Source: Ulvibacter algarum
Lineage (GTDB): Bacteria; Bacteroidota; Bacteroidia; Flavobacteriales; Flavobacteriaceae
DNA: 64,000 nucleotides
Direction: 5' to 3'
Assembly (NCBI GenBank): GCA_947488905.1
Contig: CANLBJ010000007.1
Span: 1-64,000, forward strand
Position 1 is the first letter of the stretch. Each line of letters begins with the position of its first letter. The translations under genes were made by a program, and so were the position numbers. Of the stretch, positions 8,050-17,495 are shown piece after piece. The notes below the pieces were generated by a model. The model saw only the letters and a program-made list of their open reading frames with translations, searched no databases and was not told where the DNA came from.

Positions 8050-8844
8050 TTAAGAAAACCCTCGCTGCCTTTTTGCCTCAAACAACAACACTGCAGCGGC
8101 CACAGAGACATTAAGACTATCAATCTCGCCTTGCATTGGGATGTGTATGTTTGCGGTACTCGCGTCACGCCATTCTTGGCTTAAGCCTGTAGCTTCTGTA
8201 CCCACCACAATCGCACAACCCGTAGTAAAATCTTGCGTGTGGTAGGGTTGTGATTCTTGTAAAATAGCACTGTAAATCGAGATGTCATGTTTCCGAAGGA
8301 AAGCAATGATGTCTTCACTGCTCGCCATTGCTACTTGATTAGTAAACACACAACCTACGCTACTGCGTATTATGTTTGGGTTGTATAAATCTGTTCTTGG
8401 GTTTGCAATGAGTACGGCATCTACATGTGCCGCGTCTGCCGTGCGCAATAAAGCACCTATGTTTCCAGGTTTTTCTGGCGCTTCGGCAATTAAGATTAGT
8501 GGATTTTTCTTCTGAAATTTTAAATCTTCAATAGTTGTGCTGCTATTTTTTACAATGGCAATAACACCTTCTGTCGTGGCACGGTAGGCAATTTTTTGAT
8601 AGACATCGAGTGAGACACTTATCTTTTCTACGTTGTCTGCTACATTAGGTAGTGCTTTCAAATCTGCAATTTCTGGACAGAAAAGTAAGATTAAAATCTC
8701 GTGACCTCCTTTAATAGCTAGTGACACCTCTCTGGCACCCTCCACAATAAAAAGCCCTTGTTTTTTACGCTCTCGAGATTTATCTGTGAGTGCGTTAATC
8801 TTTTTGATTAATGGATTGTTTGTGCTAGAGATTTCTTTAATCAT
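8050..8844 (-). CDS. TrmH/SpoU-family RNA 2'-O-ribose methyltransferase
   Basis: The enzyme transfers methyl from S-adenosylmethionine to a ribose 2'-OH of rRNA or tRNA. The N-terminal substrate-binding part (about residues 1-100) starts ISSTNNPLIKKI and includes FIVEGAREV. The knotted SPOUT domain shows motif 1 PEKPGNIGALLRTADA (about 126-141), motif 2 IVVGTEATGLSQEW (about 210-223) and motif 3 IPMQGEIDSLNVSVAAAVLL (about 234-253). The frame is open to 8916, but the first 24 codons do not look like the family. ATG at 8844 lies 4 nt after a consensus -7 motif, so I place the start there (264 residues). The exact RNA target cannot be told. Confidence 0.92.
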   Translation of the reverse strand: MIKEISSTNNPLIKKINALTDKSRERKKQGLFIVEGAREVSLAIKGGHEILILLFCPEIADLKALPNVADNVEKISVSLDVYQKIAYRATTEGVIAIVKNSSTTIEDLKFQKKNPLILIAEAPEKPGNIGALLRTADAAHVDAVLIANPRTDLYNPNIIRSSVGCVFTNQVAMASSEDIIAFLRKHDISIYSAILQESQPYHTQDFTTGCAIVVGTEATGLSQEWRDASTANIHIPMQGEIDSLNVSVAAAVLLFEAKRQRGFS

Positions 8845-8848
8845 GCTG

Positions 8849-8856
8849 CAAAGATA
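8849..8856 (-). promoter_or_regulatory. -7 motif 4 nt before the methyltransferase start
   Basis: On the minus strand TATCTTTG matches TAnnTTTG, followed by CAGC and ATG. This supports both the start at 8844 and a leaderless transcript. Confidence 0.55.
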
Positions 8857-8921
8857 ATTCAATGATTTATTATAGTATAGACTTTTAAGTAAACCGTTAT
8901 ATTTGTTACAAAACACACGTT

Positions 8922-10916
8922 ATGAAATCAATACTACTTTATGCATTCTTTTTATGTACTTCATTTATAGCCTCAGCACAATGTGAACAAGTCACATTAC
9001 AGCCAGAATATCAAGGTTGTCCTGGAGATACAATTACTTTAGAATCTGGAGCAGACGCTGGTGCTTTAATCCAGTGGTTTTTTAATGATGAAGTGATTAT
9101 AAATGAAACAAGCGCTACGCTTTTGGTATCACAAGAAGGTAATTATACCGTAGAGGTAATGCAGCAGAATGTTGTTTGTGCAGCTACTACAGATGTTGTT
9201 TTTGCTGTAGCTCCTTCAATATTTATAAATCCAGTTGTAGATGGTCAAGTTTTCTGTCAAGGAGAAGCTATTGATATTACTGCAACGGCTGGATTCTCGC
9301 AAGAATGTGATACGGGTTTTGAAGAAACAGTTATTATTCCTGATGGTAATGGAGATATTTATTCGTTTTATATTGATGTTGTTTGTTTTGAGGATGATGC
9401 TGTTTTGCAAAACGTGACAGATTTACAAAATGTATGTTTAACAATAGAGCATTCTTATTTAGGAGATTTAACACTAGAGTTAATAGCCCCTAATGGAAGC
9501 ACTGTTATTTTACATTCTAATGGTGGTGGCGGTAATAAACTAGGAGAACCAATAGATGATGACGCCAATCTTGACCCAGGTATAGGCTATGAGTATTGCT
9601 TTACAGCGGCAGGAGATCTTTTATTAGTAGATGGACAGACGGTTGTAGTAAATGGGGGAAACTCTATTATCGCTGGATTTTATTTACCTCAAGAAAACTT
9701 TAGTCAACTATTAGGTACACCACTAAACGGTACTTGGGAGATTGCAATTACAGATAACTTAGCATCAGATAATGGATACCTTTTTGGGGTAGATTTACAG
9801 TTTGATCCAGATTTACCAGTAGTAGATGGAGATGATACTACACCTAATACAATTGTGACGCAAGCCTGGGCGGCAGATGCTACCATTATTGCTACAAATG
9901 ACACTACCATAACGGTGCAACCAGACACAGCAGGTGAGTTCTGCTATGATTATACAGTAGAAGATGATTTTGGTTGTACATACACAGAAACAGTTTGTAT
10001 TACTATTGCAGAAGAAGTAAACGCAAACGTAGCAGATGATCTTATTTTAGTAGATGATAATGCAGATGGTCTAGCGATTTTTGATCTTACCGTTAATGAG
10101 ACTATTATTACAGGTGGAGAGCCAGATGCTACTGTTAATTATTATGAAACAGTAGCAGATTCACAAAGTGGTACAAATCCTATTTTAGATGCTAGTACCT
10201 ATATAAGTGGTACAAGAACAATTTATGTGACTGTACAAAATGTGTCAAGTGGTTGTTTTGGTTTTACATCTTTTAATATCATAGTAGAGCCTATAGTTTT
10301 AATAGACAGCGACAACGACGGTGTGCCAGACGTAGAAGAAGATATAAACGGTAATAATGATGTAACAGATGATGACACAGATGATGATGGTATCCCTAAT
10401 TACCTTGACCCAGATGACGATGGTGATAGTGTGCCAACAGATGTTGAGATAGAAGGCATAGGCGCTGGTCTTGCCCCTTGGCAAGCTTTTATTGATACAG
10501 ATGATGATGGCATAGAGAACTACCTTGATAACGATGATGATGGTGATGGAGCCTTAACTATAGAAGAAGATTATAATAATAATGGTACTCCGCTAGATGA
10601 TGATACAAATAACAACAATTTACCAGACTTCTTAGAGGCCGCTGTAAATCTAAGCGTTGCTAATTTTAACTTCGGAAATGTGACAATGTCACCTAATCCG
10701 GCTGTTTATGAAGTTGTAGTAAAGTGGTCGCCAAGCACATTAGTAAAAACAATACAGCTATATTCTGTGAGAGGAGAAATGATACAGAGCAATAGTGATG
10801 TACATAACGTTTCAGAAGCTACAATCTCATTAAAAGGGATGGCAAGCGGAGTCTATTTTGTACAGCTTATTAGTCAAGACGGTACTGTTTCGACACAAAA
10901 ATTGATAAAAAAGTAA
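8922..10916 (+). CDS. T9SS-secreted protein with P-domain and Ca-binding Asp-rich repeats
   Basis: This 664-residue protein has a Sec signal peptide (residues 1-19, ending ASAQ). Next come Ig-like strands with paired Cys, then a proprotein-convertase P-domain-like region (about 160-295: LTIEHSYLGDLTLELIAPNG, GTWEIAITDN), then Asp-rich thrombospondin type 3-like Ca2+ sites (about 461-565: DSDNDGVPD, DTDDDGIPNYLDPDDDGD). The last about 80 residues are a type A T9SS sorting domain (MSPNPA ... GVYFVQL ... QKLIKK). It is expected on the cell surface or released, possibly as an adhesin. A -7 motif TATATTTG is at 8898-8905. A strong hairpin follows at 10937. Confidence 0.85.
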   Translation: MKSILLYAFFLCTSFIASAQCEQVTLQPEYQGCPGDTITLESGADAGALIQWFFNDEVIINETSATLLVSQEGNYTVEVMQQNVVCAATTDVVFAVAPSIFINPVVDGQVFCQGEAIDITATAGFSQECDTGFEETVIIPDGNGDIYSFYIDVVCFEDDAVLQNVTDLQNVCLTIEHSYLGDLTLELIAPNGSTVILHSNGGGGNKLGEPIDDDANLDPGIGYEYCFTAAGDLLLVDGQTVVVNGGNSIIAGFYLPQENFSQLLGTPLNGTWEIAITDNLASDNGYLFGVDLQFDPDLPVVDGDDTTPNTIVTQAWAADATIIATNDTTITVQPDTAGEFCYDYTVEDDFGCTYTETVCITIAEEVNANVADDLILVDDNADGLAIFDLTVNETIITGGEPDATVNYYETVADSQSGTNPILDASTYISGTRTIYVTVQNVSSGCFGFTSFNIIVEPIVLIDSDNDGVPDVEEDINGNNDVTDDDTDDDGIPNYLDPDDDGDSVPTDVEIEGIGAGLAPWQAFIDTDDDGIENYLDNDDDGDGALTIEEDYNNNGTPLDDDTNNNNLPDFLEAAVNLSVANFNFGNVTMSPNPAVYEVVVKWSPSTLVKTIQLYSVRGEMIQSNSDVHNVSEATISLKGMASGVYFVQLISQDGTVSTQKLIKK

Positions 10917-10936
10917 CAATTATCATAAAGGTTTCT

Positions 10937-10968
10937 AAAAAGCTCTCGACTATAGTTGGGAGCTTTTT
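10937..10968 (+). terminator. Terminator after the T9SS protein gene
   Basis: AAAAAGCTCTC pairs with GGGAGCTTTTT and is followed by a T-rich tail, 20 nt after the stop. Confidence 0.8.
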
Positions 10969-10996
10969 ATATTTATAAACTAATAAAACCAAACCC

Positions 10997-11803
10997 ATGA
11001 AAAAAATTGCAATAGTCGCATTTTCTATTTTCGCTTTTGTAGCGTGTAAAGAGAATATCAAAGAAGGTGTCGTACAAGAAATTGAAGTTAAAAAAGATGC
11101 CGTTGAGATGGCAAAAAAAGTACTACCAGATAATTTTTCTGCAGTAGTGAATGCCCACGGTGGTTTATCACAATGGGATAAAATGAATAATATATGTTTT
11201 AGTTTTGACGGTAGAGGTGGCGAAGAAGTACATACTGTTTCTTTAAAAAACAGAAATGAGAAAATTGAAAACGAAAAGTGGAGTATAGGTAATGACGGGA
11301 ACGGTGTTTGGTTATTAGAGAACGAGCCAGAAGCATACAAGGGTAATGCTATGTTTTACAATAACCTGATGTTTTATTTTTACTCAATGCCTTTTGTACT
11401 AGCAGATAATGGGATTGTTTACACGCCTATGCCGGCAAAAGAATTAGACGGTAAAATGTACAATGTTTTAAAGGTGAGTTATGAAGACGGGATAGGATAT
11501 TCTTCTAAAGATGAATATATGCTGTTTAGTGACCCAGAAACTAATAAGATGGCTTGGCTAGGGTATACGGTGACAGGTAAATCTAATGCTAAAAGTGACA
11601 AATGGAGCTTTATTAAATATAGCGAATGGCAAGAGGTAAATGGTTTACAATTGCCAAAAAAACTAACATGGTATAAGGTGGAGAATAATCTACCAACAGA
11701 TAAGCGTAATGATCTTGTTTTTAAGAAAATCACCCTAACAGAAACAGTAATACCAAATTCTGTTTTTGCTAAGCCTGAAGGAGCTGTCTTAATTACAGAG
11801 TAA
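10997..11803 (+). CDS. Lipoprotein, probable DUF6503 family
   Basis: The 268-residue product has a lipoprotein signal (MKKIAIVAFSIFAFVACKE; lipobox FVAC, Cys17). The mature part has a NAHGGLSQWDKMNN stretch (about residues 52-65) typical of a flavobacterial uncharacterised family that I believe is DUF6503. Long beta-rich segments follow (LSFDGRGG-like, YEDGIGYSSKDEYMLF, WLGYTVTGKS), suggesting a LolA/LppX-like curved sheet that may bind a lipid. That is inference. It is a single gene with its own terminator shared with the convergent gene at 11878. Confidence 0.7.
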   Translation: MKKIAIVAFSIFAFVACKENIKEGVVQEIEVKKDAVEMAKKVLPDNFSAVVNAHGGLSQWDKMNNICFSFDGRGGEEVHTVSLKNRNEKIENEKWSIGNDGNGVWLLENEPEAYKGNAMFYNNLMFYFYSMPFVLADNGIVYTPMPAKELDGKMYNVLKVSYEDGIGYSSKDEYMLFSDPETNKMAWLGYTVTGKSNAKSDKWSFIKYSEWQEVNGLQLPKKLTWYKVENNLPTDKRNDLVFKKITLTETVIPNSVFAKPEGAVLITE

Positions 11804-11816
11804 TAGGATATAACTT

Positions 11817-11864
11817 TAATACATAAAAAAAGGCTCGCAATTGCGAGCCTTTTTTTATGTATTA
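11817..11864. terminator. 48-bp perfect palindrome: bidirectional terminator
   Basis: The sequence is a perfect palindrome centred between 11840 and 11841, with core AAAAAAAGGCTCGCAA and its complement, and A/T runs on both sides. It lies between convergent genes (10997-11803 and 11878-12456) and should terminate both. Confidence 0.9.
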
Positions 11865-11877
11865 TAATTGTATTTAA

Positions 11878-12456
11878 TTAAAATCTATATCCTACAGAAA
11901 CACCACCTCTAAAAAAACCTTCTGGTTTATTGTCTCCACCAGAAAAATAGCGTCCACCACCTGCACTAAGTTCAAAAACAAAGCCGTTATTGCTTACCCA
12001 TTTTTGACCTATGGCAAGACCTGCACCTACATTAAACCAGTCACTACTTTCTGTGTAGCTATTACTTGAATTTGTTACTGGGTCATAATCATAGAAATAA
12101 TCTGTGTATTCTCCAGCTGCCATTTGCATCATTCCTTCTACAAATAACCCGCGAGCACCGTATTCTTTTTTATTTAAAAAGTATTGACGGTAAAAAGGTG
12201 TAAAAGCAAATTTTTGTCCGTATTCAAAATCATCATCATTATTTAAGTTTATGCTTATTGCAGCTCCAGCACCAGAATATTTACTAATCACATACTCATA
12301 ATTAAACTCTAATGTTGGTATTAATAAAGCTTCTAGTGCATCTAATCTTAATTCATGTTTTCTTTCTAAAACAGGGTTTGTTTCATTTTCGTCTTGGGCA
12401 TTAGATATACCAACAAAGCATAGTGCCACTAGGGCTGTCATAAATAATTTTTTCAT
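11878..12456 (-). CDS. Outer-membrane beta-barrel protein
   Basis: The 192-residue protein has a Sec signal peptide (MKKLFMTALVALCFVGISNAQ). Alternating strands follow (LEFNYEYVISKYSGAGAAISI, FAFTPFYRQYFL, WFNVGAGLAIGQKW, FVFELSAGGGRYF), and it ends in an aromatic residue (GGVSVGYRF), the usual mark for outer-membrane barrel insertion. Size suggests an 8-strand barrel like small porin-like or DUF3575-type proteins. The function is unknown. Confidence 0.75.
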   Translation of the reverse strand: MKKLFMTALVALCFVGISNAQDENETNPVLERKHELRLDALEALLIPTLEFNYEYVISKYSGAGAAISINLNNDDDFEYGQKFAFTPFYRQYFLNKKEYGARGLFVEGMMQMAAGEYTDYFYDYDPVTNSSNSYTESSDWFNVGAGLAIGQKWVSNNGFVFELSAGGGRYFSGGDNKPEGFFRGGVSVGYRF

Positions 12457-12598
12457 AGCATTGAAAATTTTAAATTGTTCAATAGCACAACGGCTATTTA
12501 TTAGTGATTATTGTTGCAACTATTAGACCATTATTATATTGTGTTGTATTGATGATTGTTTTCTTTTTCTTAGTAAAGAAGGTCTATTTTAAAGTAAT

Positions 12599-12639
12599 AA
12601 ATCTGGAGAAAGCTTGTAGGCTAACTCCAGATTTTTTTT
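12599..12639 (-). terminator. Hairpin downstream of pepT
   Basis: AATCTGGAG pairs with CTCCAGATT across a 16-nt loop, flanked by a run of eight T on the plus strand. On the minus strand it follows the pepT stop after the 7-mer repeat. T-tract polarity favours the plus direction, so the pepT assignment is tentative. Confidence 0.5.
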
Positions 12640-12679
12640 ATTGCTTATTGCTTATTGCTTATTGCTTATTGCTTATTGC
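12638..12679. repeat. Six perfect tandem copies of TTATTGC
   Basis: The 7-mer TTATTGC is repeated six times without change. The copy nearest pepT contains the pepT stop codon (TAA, complement of 12673-12675), so the array begins in the last codons of the gene and runs into its 3' untranslated region. A slippage-prone site. Confidence 0.9.
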
Positions 12680-13908
12680 TTAGCAACTATTTGAGCAATC
12701 TTCACAATCACCTCAATAGCTTTTTGCATACTCTCTACAGGTACATACTCAAAACGTCCGTGAAAGTTATGACCACCTGCAAAAATATTAGGGCAAGGTA
12801 ATCCCATAAAACTTAGTTGAGATCCATCTGTACCACCTCTAATAGGCTTAATAAGTGGAGTTATACCTATTTCTCTCATCGCTTCTTCTGCAATGTCTAC
12901 TATGTGCATTACAGGTTCAATCTTCTCACCCATATTAAAGTATTGATCTTTAATCTCTACAGTAATACGTTCTTCTTCTAATTGTGTGTTTAGCTCATCT
13001 GCGAGCTTTAACATCATTTCTTTTCTTGCTTCAAAATGACCTTTATCGTGATCTCTTATTATGTATTGAAGTTTTGTGCTATCTACTTCGCCATCTATAC
13101 TGTATAGGTGAAAAAAGCCTTCACGATCTGTCGTGTGTTCTGGTGTTTCTAATCTTGGTAAAGAGTTGATGTAATCTTGAGCGATATACATACTATTTAC
13201 CATTTTACCTTTTGCATATCCTGGGTGTACTATTTTACCTTTTATAGTAACAACCGCTCCGGCAGCGTTAAAGTTTTCGTACTCAAGTTCGCCCACTTGG
13301 CTACCATCCATTGTGTAAGCCCATTCTGCACCAAACTTTGCTACATCAAATTTATGAGCTCCGCGACCTATCTCTTCATCTGGAGTAAAACCTACTCTTA
13401 TTTTACCGTGCTTAACCTCTGGGTGTTTCACTAAGTATTCCATTGCAGAGATAATCTCTGCAATACCAGCTTTGTCATCTGCACCTAGTAAAGTAGTACC
13501 ATCTGTAGTGATGATGGTTTGTCCTTTGTATAATAAAAGATCTTCAAAATAGTCTGGAGACAATACAATGTTTTGTTCCTTATTTAAAATGATATCCTTC
13601 CCATCATAGTTCTCTATAATTTGTGGTTTTACATTCTTACCCGTAAAATCTGGAGTAGTATCAAAGTGAGATATAAACCCAATAGTAGGTACGTCGTGAT
13701 CTACATTGCTAGGCAAAGTTGCCATAATGTATGCATTGTCATCTATCGTTACATCTTCTAGACCTATTTCTTTAAGCTCTTCTACAAGGGCGTTTGCAAG
13801 GTCCCATTGCTTAGCAGAACTAGGTGTTGTGTCACTTTCTGGATCACTTTCTGTATCTACTATTACGTAACTTATAAATCTATTAATGAGGTGTTGTTTG
13901 TCTATCAT
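12673..13908 (-). CDS. pepT: Peptidase T (tripeptide aminopeptidase)
   Basis: This cytoplasmic M20-family zinc peptidase removes N-terminal residues from tripeptides. Its 411 residues match the family. Metal and catalytic motifs are intact: [12 protein letters not shown] (first His/Asp, about residues 77-88), [13 protein letters not shown] (bridging Asp, about 139-151), [13 protein letters not shown] (Glu pair, about 174-186), [18 protein letters not shown] (about 195-212), and C-terminal [14 protein letters not shown] and [12 protein letters not shown] at 13906-13908 is the natural start. A -7 motif TATATTTG (complement of 13974-13981) lies upstream. Confidence 0.96.
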   Translation of the reverse strand: MIDKQHLINRFISYVIVDTESDPESDTTPSSAKQWDLANALVEELKEIGLEDVTIDDNAYIMATLPSNVDHDVPTIGFISHFDTTPDFTGKNVKPQIIENYDGKDIILNKEQNIVLSPDYFEDLLLYKGQTIITTDGTTLLGADDKAGIAEIISAMEYLVKHPEVKHGKIRVGFTPDEEIGRGAHKFDVAKFGAEWAYTMDGSQVGELEYENFNAAGAVVTIKGKIVHPGYAKGKMVNSMYIAQDYINSLPRLETPEHTTDREGFFHLYSIDGEVDSTKLQYIIRDHDKGHFEARKEMMLKLADELNTQLEEERITVEIKDQYFNMGEKIEPVMHIVDIAEEAMREIGITPLIKPIRGGTDGSQLSFMGLPCPNIFAGGHNFHGRFEYVPVESMQKAIEVIVKIAQIVAKQ

Positions 13909-14071
13909 GTATAACTGATTTTGTAAAACTTTAAAAAGGAATATTAAACACAGTTGTAGTGTTAATAATTACGCAAATATAATAAAACTGTTGCCTCAAG
14001 AAGTTTAAGACTTTCTTAATTACTTCGGAAATTTTATAAATCTAATTTTTGTTAGTTTATAAAACACTTAG

Positions 14072-15187
14072 TTATTGTTGTGTAGTAGTATTGTTGTTTT
14101 TAAGAGCGTCTATTAAATAGATCATTAAACTAAACAAGGGCCCAATACCTAAAATTAAAAACAGATAGTTAATCTCTATAATCGCGGCTAAGTAGCCTAC
14201 TAGTTCTATACTAATGACGGTAATAGCAAAACCAATAGAAGTGACGATAGTGATGGCTGTTCCTTTTATTTCTGGCATTGAGTTATTGGCTACTAAAGAA
14301 GAGAATAATGGAGAATCTCCAGCAACTGTAAAACCCCAAAACAGCATAAAACTAATAAAAAATAAAAAAGATGTTGTCTCAAAAAATAGTGGAGAAAGTA
14401 TGCAACAAAATAAGGATAATGATAAATACAAAAAGGCTGTTCTTTTAGCTCCTAGATATGAGCTAAGATAACCCGCCGCCACACAACCTATACCTCCAGC
14501 TGCAATGACTATACAACTCCAGAGTGGTGTGTTAAACGCTAATTGTGGCACACTCTTTACATAAGCTGTAATGAGTAGTGGTACAAATACCCAAAAAGCA
14601 TAAAGCTCCCACATATGGCCAAAATAACCTAATGCAGCGATTCTGAAATTCTTATTTTTAAAAATTGTTTTGATCTCATACAACCTCAGTTTTTTTCCTT
14701 TTATGCGATAGGGGCCATTAGAAATAAAAAGTAAGATTGCTGTACCGCCCACAATAGACAGCATAGAAATGACAATAATTACATATTTCCAGGGTAAATC
14801 TACCGCTAGCTCTTTTAAAAGATGAGGTAGAGAGGTTCCTAAAATGAGTGCGCCAACTAGATAACCCAGCGCTTTTCCAAGTCCGTTTTTATAATAGTCT
14901 GAGGCTATTTTCATTCCTACAGGGTAAATACCCGCTAAAAAGAAACCTGTTAAGAATCTAAAAACCAATAAAGAGTTTAATGTGTTGTCTTCCCAGAGTA
15001 TGCCAGCATTAACCGCAGCTCCTAATAGGGCACAGGTAAAGAAAACCTTACTGGGCGAAAAGCGATCTACTATCGCAAAGACAGCAAAAAATATGGTGCC
15101 TAGAATAAACCCTATTTGGACCATGGTTGTTAAGGTCCATAGTGCGCTTTCTTGCAAGTGATAATCTTCAATAATATTAGACATCAC
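14072..15187 (-). CDS. MFS transporter; true N-terminus lies upstream of first normal start codon
   Basis: A major facilitator carrier with 11 hydrophobic helices in the frame that starts at GTG 15187 (371 residues). The family's first helix is encoded in the same open frame just upstream: codons from about 15250 read LPVIVIAQFFCTSLWFAGNG, then VMSNII, a typical MFS helix 1. Between the in-frame stop (TAG, complement of 15284-15286) and 15187 there is no ATG, GTG or TTG. An ATA codon at 15274 would give a start of normal position. Either a rare start codon is used, the start was lost by mutation, or there is a base error. Substrate unknown; the helix 1 pattern resembles drug/sugar exporters. 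Confidence 0.8.
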   Translation of the reverse strand: MMSNIIEDYHLQESALWTLTTMVQIGFILGTIFFAVFAIVDRFSPSKVFFTCALLGAAVNAGILWEDNTLNSLLVFRFLTGFFLAGIYPVGMKIASDYYKNGLGKALGYLVGALILGTSLPHLLKELAVDLPWKYVIIVISMLSIVGGTAILLFISNGPYRIKGKKLRLYEIKTIFKNKNFRIAALGYFGHMWELYAFWVFVPLLITAYVKSVPQLAFNTPLWSCIVIAAGGIGCVAAGYLSSYLGAKRTAFLYLSLSLFCCILSPLFFETTSFLFFISFMLFWGFTVAGDSPLFSSLVANNSMPEIKGTAITIVTSIGFAITVISIELVGYLAAIIEINYLFLILGIGPLFSLMIYLIDALKNNNTTTQQ

Positions 15188-15447
15188 GCCATTGCCCGCA
15201 AACCATAACGAAGTACAGAAAAACTGTGCAATAACAATAACTGGCAGTATGTGTTTTTTGGTTTGGATAAGTATTTCTTTAGTCTAATAATTGAGTGATA
15301 AATGTAGTCGTAAAAACCTTACTTAATAACAAGACGCAGTAAAAATTACTTCTGAAATACTATAACAATGTACAATGTAGAGATATTTCAGAAATCATTC
15401 TTACTACTCGTCTAACTGTCTTATTTTTGCAAAACAATTAATCCCTT

Positions 15448-16476
15448 ATGTATAAATCACTTCTACGTCCTATTCTTTTCAGTTTTGATCCAGAAAAGGT
15501 GCATTATTTTACCTTCTCATTAATCAAGTTGAGTCACAAATTAGGTTTTGGAGGACTTTTCAGAAGTTTATATAAAACAAAAGATAAGCGATTAGAACGT
15601 AAGCTGTTTGGGCTCACTTTTGAGAATCCAGTAGGTCTTGCCGCAGGGTTTGATAAAAACGCGGTGTTGTATAATGAACTGGCTAATTTTGGTTTTGGTT
15701 TTATTGAGATAGGAACCGTAACTCCATTAGGGCAAGAAGGAAACCCTAAACAAAGGCTTTTTAGACTTAAAGACGATAAAGGGATTATTAACAGAATGGG
15801 CTTTAATAATGAAGGCCTTGAAACAGCGATAACACAACTTAAAAAGAATAAAGGAAAATTAATAATAGGCGGTAACATAGGTAAGAACACGCAAACTGCA
15901 CCAGAGAATTACACGGCAGATTATCTTACGTGTTTTAACGGGTTACACCCTTACGTAGATTATTTTGTACTTAATGTAAGCTGCCCCAATGTAGGTAGTC
16001 ACGCTAAGTTGAATGATAAAGACTATCTAGAAGAATTGATTAAAGCGGTACAGGAAGCCAATAAAACTTTTGACAAGCAAAAACCAATACTTCTAAAAAT
16101 TGCTCCAGATTTAAACCAAGTACAATTAGACGAAATTATAGCGCTTGTTTTAGACACAAAGCTTGATGGTGTGATTGCGAGCAATACTTCTATGGATCGT
16201 TCTGGCTTGAAGGCAAGCGATGCAAGACTTGCAGAAATAGGTAACGGTGGTCTAAGTGGTCTGCCTATTAAAGATAAAAGTACTGCGGTTATAAAATATC
16301 TTGCAGATAAGAGTAATAAATCATTCCCAATTATAGGTGTGGGTGGTATTCATAGTGCAGAAGATGCACTAGAAAAAATAGAAGCTGGTGCAGATTTAGT
16401 ACAGATTTATACAGGTTTTATTTATGAGGGGCCTTCGTTGATTAAGAAAATTAACAAGGCAATTTTAGCAAGATAA
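15448..16476 (+). CDS. pyrD: Dihydroorotate dehydrogenase (quinone), class 2
   Basis: The enzyme oxidises dihydroorotate to orotate in pyrimidine synthesis, passing electrons to membrane quinone. Its 342 residues and N-terminal helical extension (residues 1-40) are typical of the membrane-associated class 2 form. [15 protein letters not shown] (about 53-67), [20 protein letters not shown]-like region (QRLFRL), NRMGFNN (about 111-117), [11 protein letters not shown] with the catalytic Ser (about 175-185), and C-terminal GGLSGLPIK and [13 protein letters not shown] for FMN phosphate binding are present. A -7 motif TATTTTTG lies at 15422-15429. The LysE-type gene starts 4 nt after its stop. Confidence 0.96.
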   Translation: MYKSLLRPILFSFDPEKVHYFTFSLIKLSHKLGFGGLFRSLYKTKDKRLERKLFGLTFENPVGLAAGFDKNAVLYNELANFGFGFIEIGTVTPLGQEGNPKQRLFRLKDDKGIINRMGFNNEGLETAITQLKKNKGKLIIGGNIGKNTQTAPENYTADYLTCFNGLHPYVDYFVLNVSCPNVGSHAKLNDKDYLEELIKAVQEANKTFDKQKPILLKIAPDLNQVQLDEIIALVLDTKLDGVIASNTSMDRSGLKASDARLAEIGNGGLSGLPIKDKSTAVIKYLADKSNKSFPIIGVGGIHSAEDALEKIEAGADLVQIYTGFIYEGPSLIKKINKAILAR

Positions 16477-16480
16477 CACA

Positions 16481-17110
16481 ATGGTAGAAACGCTTTTTTC
16501 GTTTGCACTTGCAACTATAGCATTAGCGCTTTCGCCAGGTCCAGACAATATTTTTGTGCTTACTCAATCGCTCACTAATGGTGTAAAAAGCGGGATTGCT
16601 ACAACGGCAGGTTTAATTAGCGGTTGTATTGTTCACACGTCATTATTAGCCTTTGGGGTATCGGCTATTATCACTGCTTCTGAAACGTTATTTTTTGGTA
16701 TTAAACTCTTAGGTGCATTTTACCTTTTTTACTTAGCATTTAAAGTTTTTAAAAGTGACGGCGCGATTGTTCTTCAAAAAGAAGGGGATGAGGTTGGTGC
16801 ATTTCCGAAGAAATCTTATTGGGCTTTATTTAAAACGGGGGTGATAATGAACCTCGTTAACCCAAAAGTGATGATCTTTTTCTTGGCATTTTTCCCAGCA
16901 TTTATATGGGAGCCAGAAGGGAATACAGTGTATCAGTTTTATGTGTTAGGTATTACTTTTATGGTGGTTTCGTTTTTTGTTTTTAGTGCTATTGCGCTAC
17001 TGGCAGGAGCCATTTCTTCTTATATAAAACAGTACAGCAGTATTGGTCTTATTTTAAAATGGCTACAGATTGTTGTCTTTGTTGGGATTGGGGTTTTTAT
17101 CTTGATTTAA
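16481..17110 (+). CDS. LysE/RhtB-family amino-acid exporter
   Basis: The 209-residue inner-membrane exporter has six hydrophobic segments. Family marks: ALSPGPDNIFVLTQSL (about residues 16-31), the charged break after helix 3, and FKTGVIMNLVNPKVMIFFLA (about 112-131). Substrates of the family are amino acids such as lysine, homoserine or threonine; the one here cannot be told. It lies 4 nt after pyrD in the same direction, so they are probably co-transcribed, though no functional link is evident. Confidence 0.9.
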   Translation: MVETLFSFALATIALALSPGPDNIFVLTQSLTNGVKSGIATTAGLISGCIVHTSLLAFGVSAIITASETLFFGIKLLGAFYLFYLAFKVFKSDGAIVLQKEGDEVGAFPKKSYWALFKTGVIMNLVNPKVMIFFLAFFPAFIWEPEGNTVYQFYVLGITFMVVSFFVFSAIALLAGAISSYIKQYSSIGLILKWLQIVVFVGIGVFILI

Positions 17111-17430
17111 TATTTAGTCAGTTTGTTGCACTTCGACTGCGCTCAGTGTGACATTGTGCTTTATATTTTTCACGCATTACGATTGTCAGTCTGAGCGCAG
17201 TAGAAGACCAATGGACTTCATCATTTTCAAACGTTAGGTTTATTTAATATTTTTTCAGTTTGTTTCACTTCGACTGCGCTCAGTGTGACATTGTGCTTTA
17301 TATTTTTCACGCATTACGATTGTCGGTCTGAGCGCAGTCGAAGACCAATGGACTTCACCATTTTCAAACGTTAGGTTTATTTAATATTTTTTCAGTTTAA
17401 TGCACTTCGACTGCGCTCAGCGTGACATTG
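17106..17430. repeat. 2.4 tandem copies of a 137-bp unit built on TTCGACTGCGCTCAG palindromes
   Basis: Unit starts at 17106, 17243 and 17380 give an exact 137-bp period; the third copy stops after about 50 bp. Each full unit holds CACTTCGACTGCGCTCAG and, about 75 bp on, its inverse CTGAGCGCAGTCGAAG, so each can fold into a long hairpin. Such palindromes are dispersed through Bacteroidetes genomes. Copies differ at a few bases (for example GCAGTAGAAG in the first). No gene is seen in this 385-bp gap. Confidence 0.85.
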
Positions 17431-17482
17431 TGATTAATTAATAATTCTCGATTCTTCATTCTGAATTTATAATTCAAAATCT

Positions 17483-17490
17483 TATCTTTA
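17483..17490 (+). promoter_or_regulatory. -7 motif 5 nt before HMG-CoA lyase start
   Basis: TATCTTTA is one base off TAnnTTTG and ends 5 nt before the ATG, predicting an almost leaderless transcript. Confidence 0.4.
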
Positions 17491-17495
17491 CCCTA

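Noticed and set aside
10870-11340. 156-codon open frame on the minus strand
   Set aside because: It is antisense to the 10997-11803 lipoprotein gene and to a terminator; composition is that of a shadow frame.
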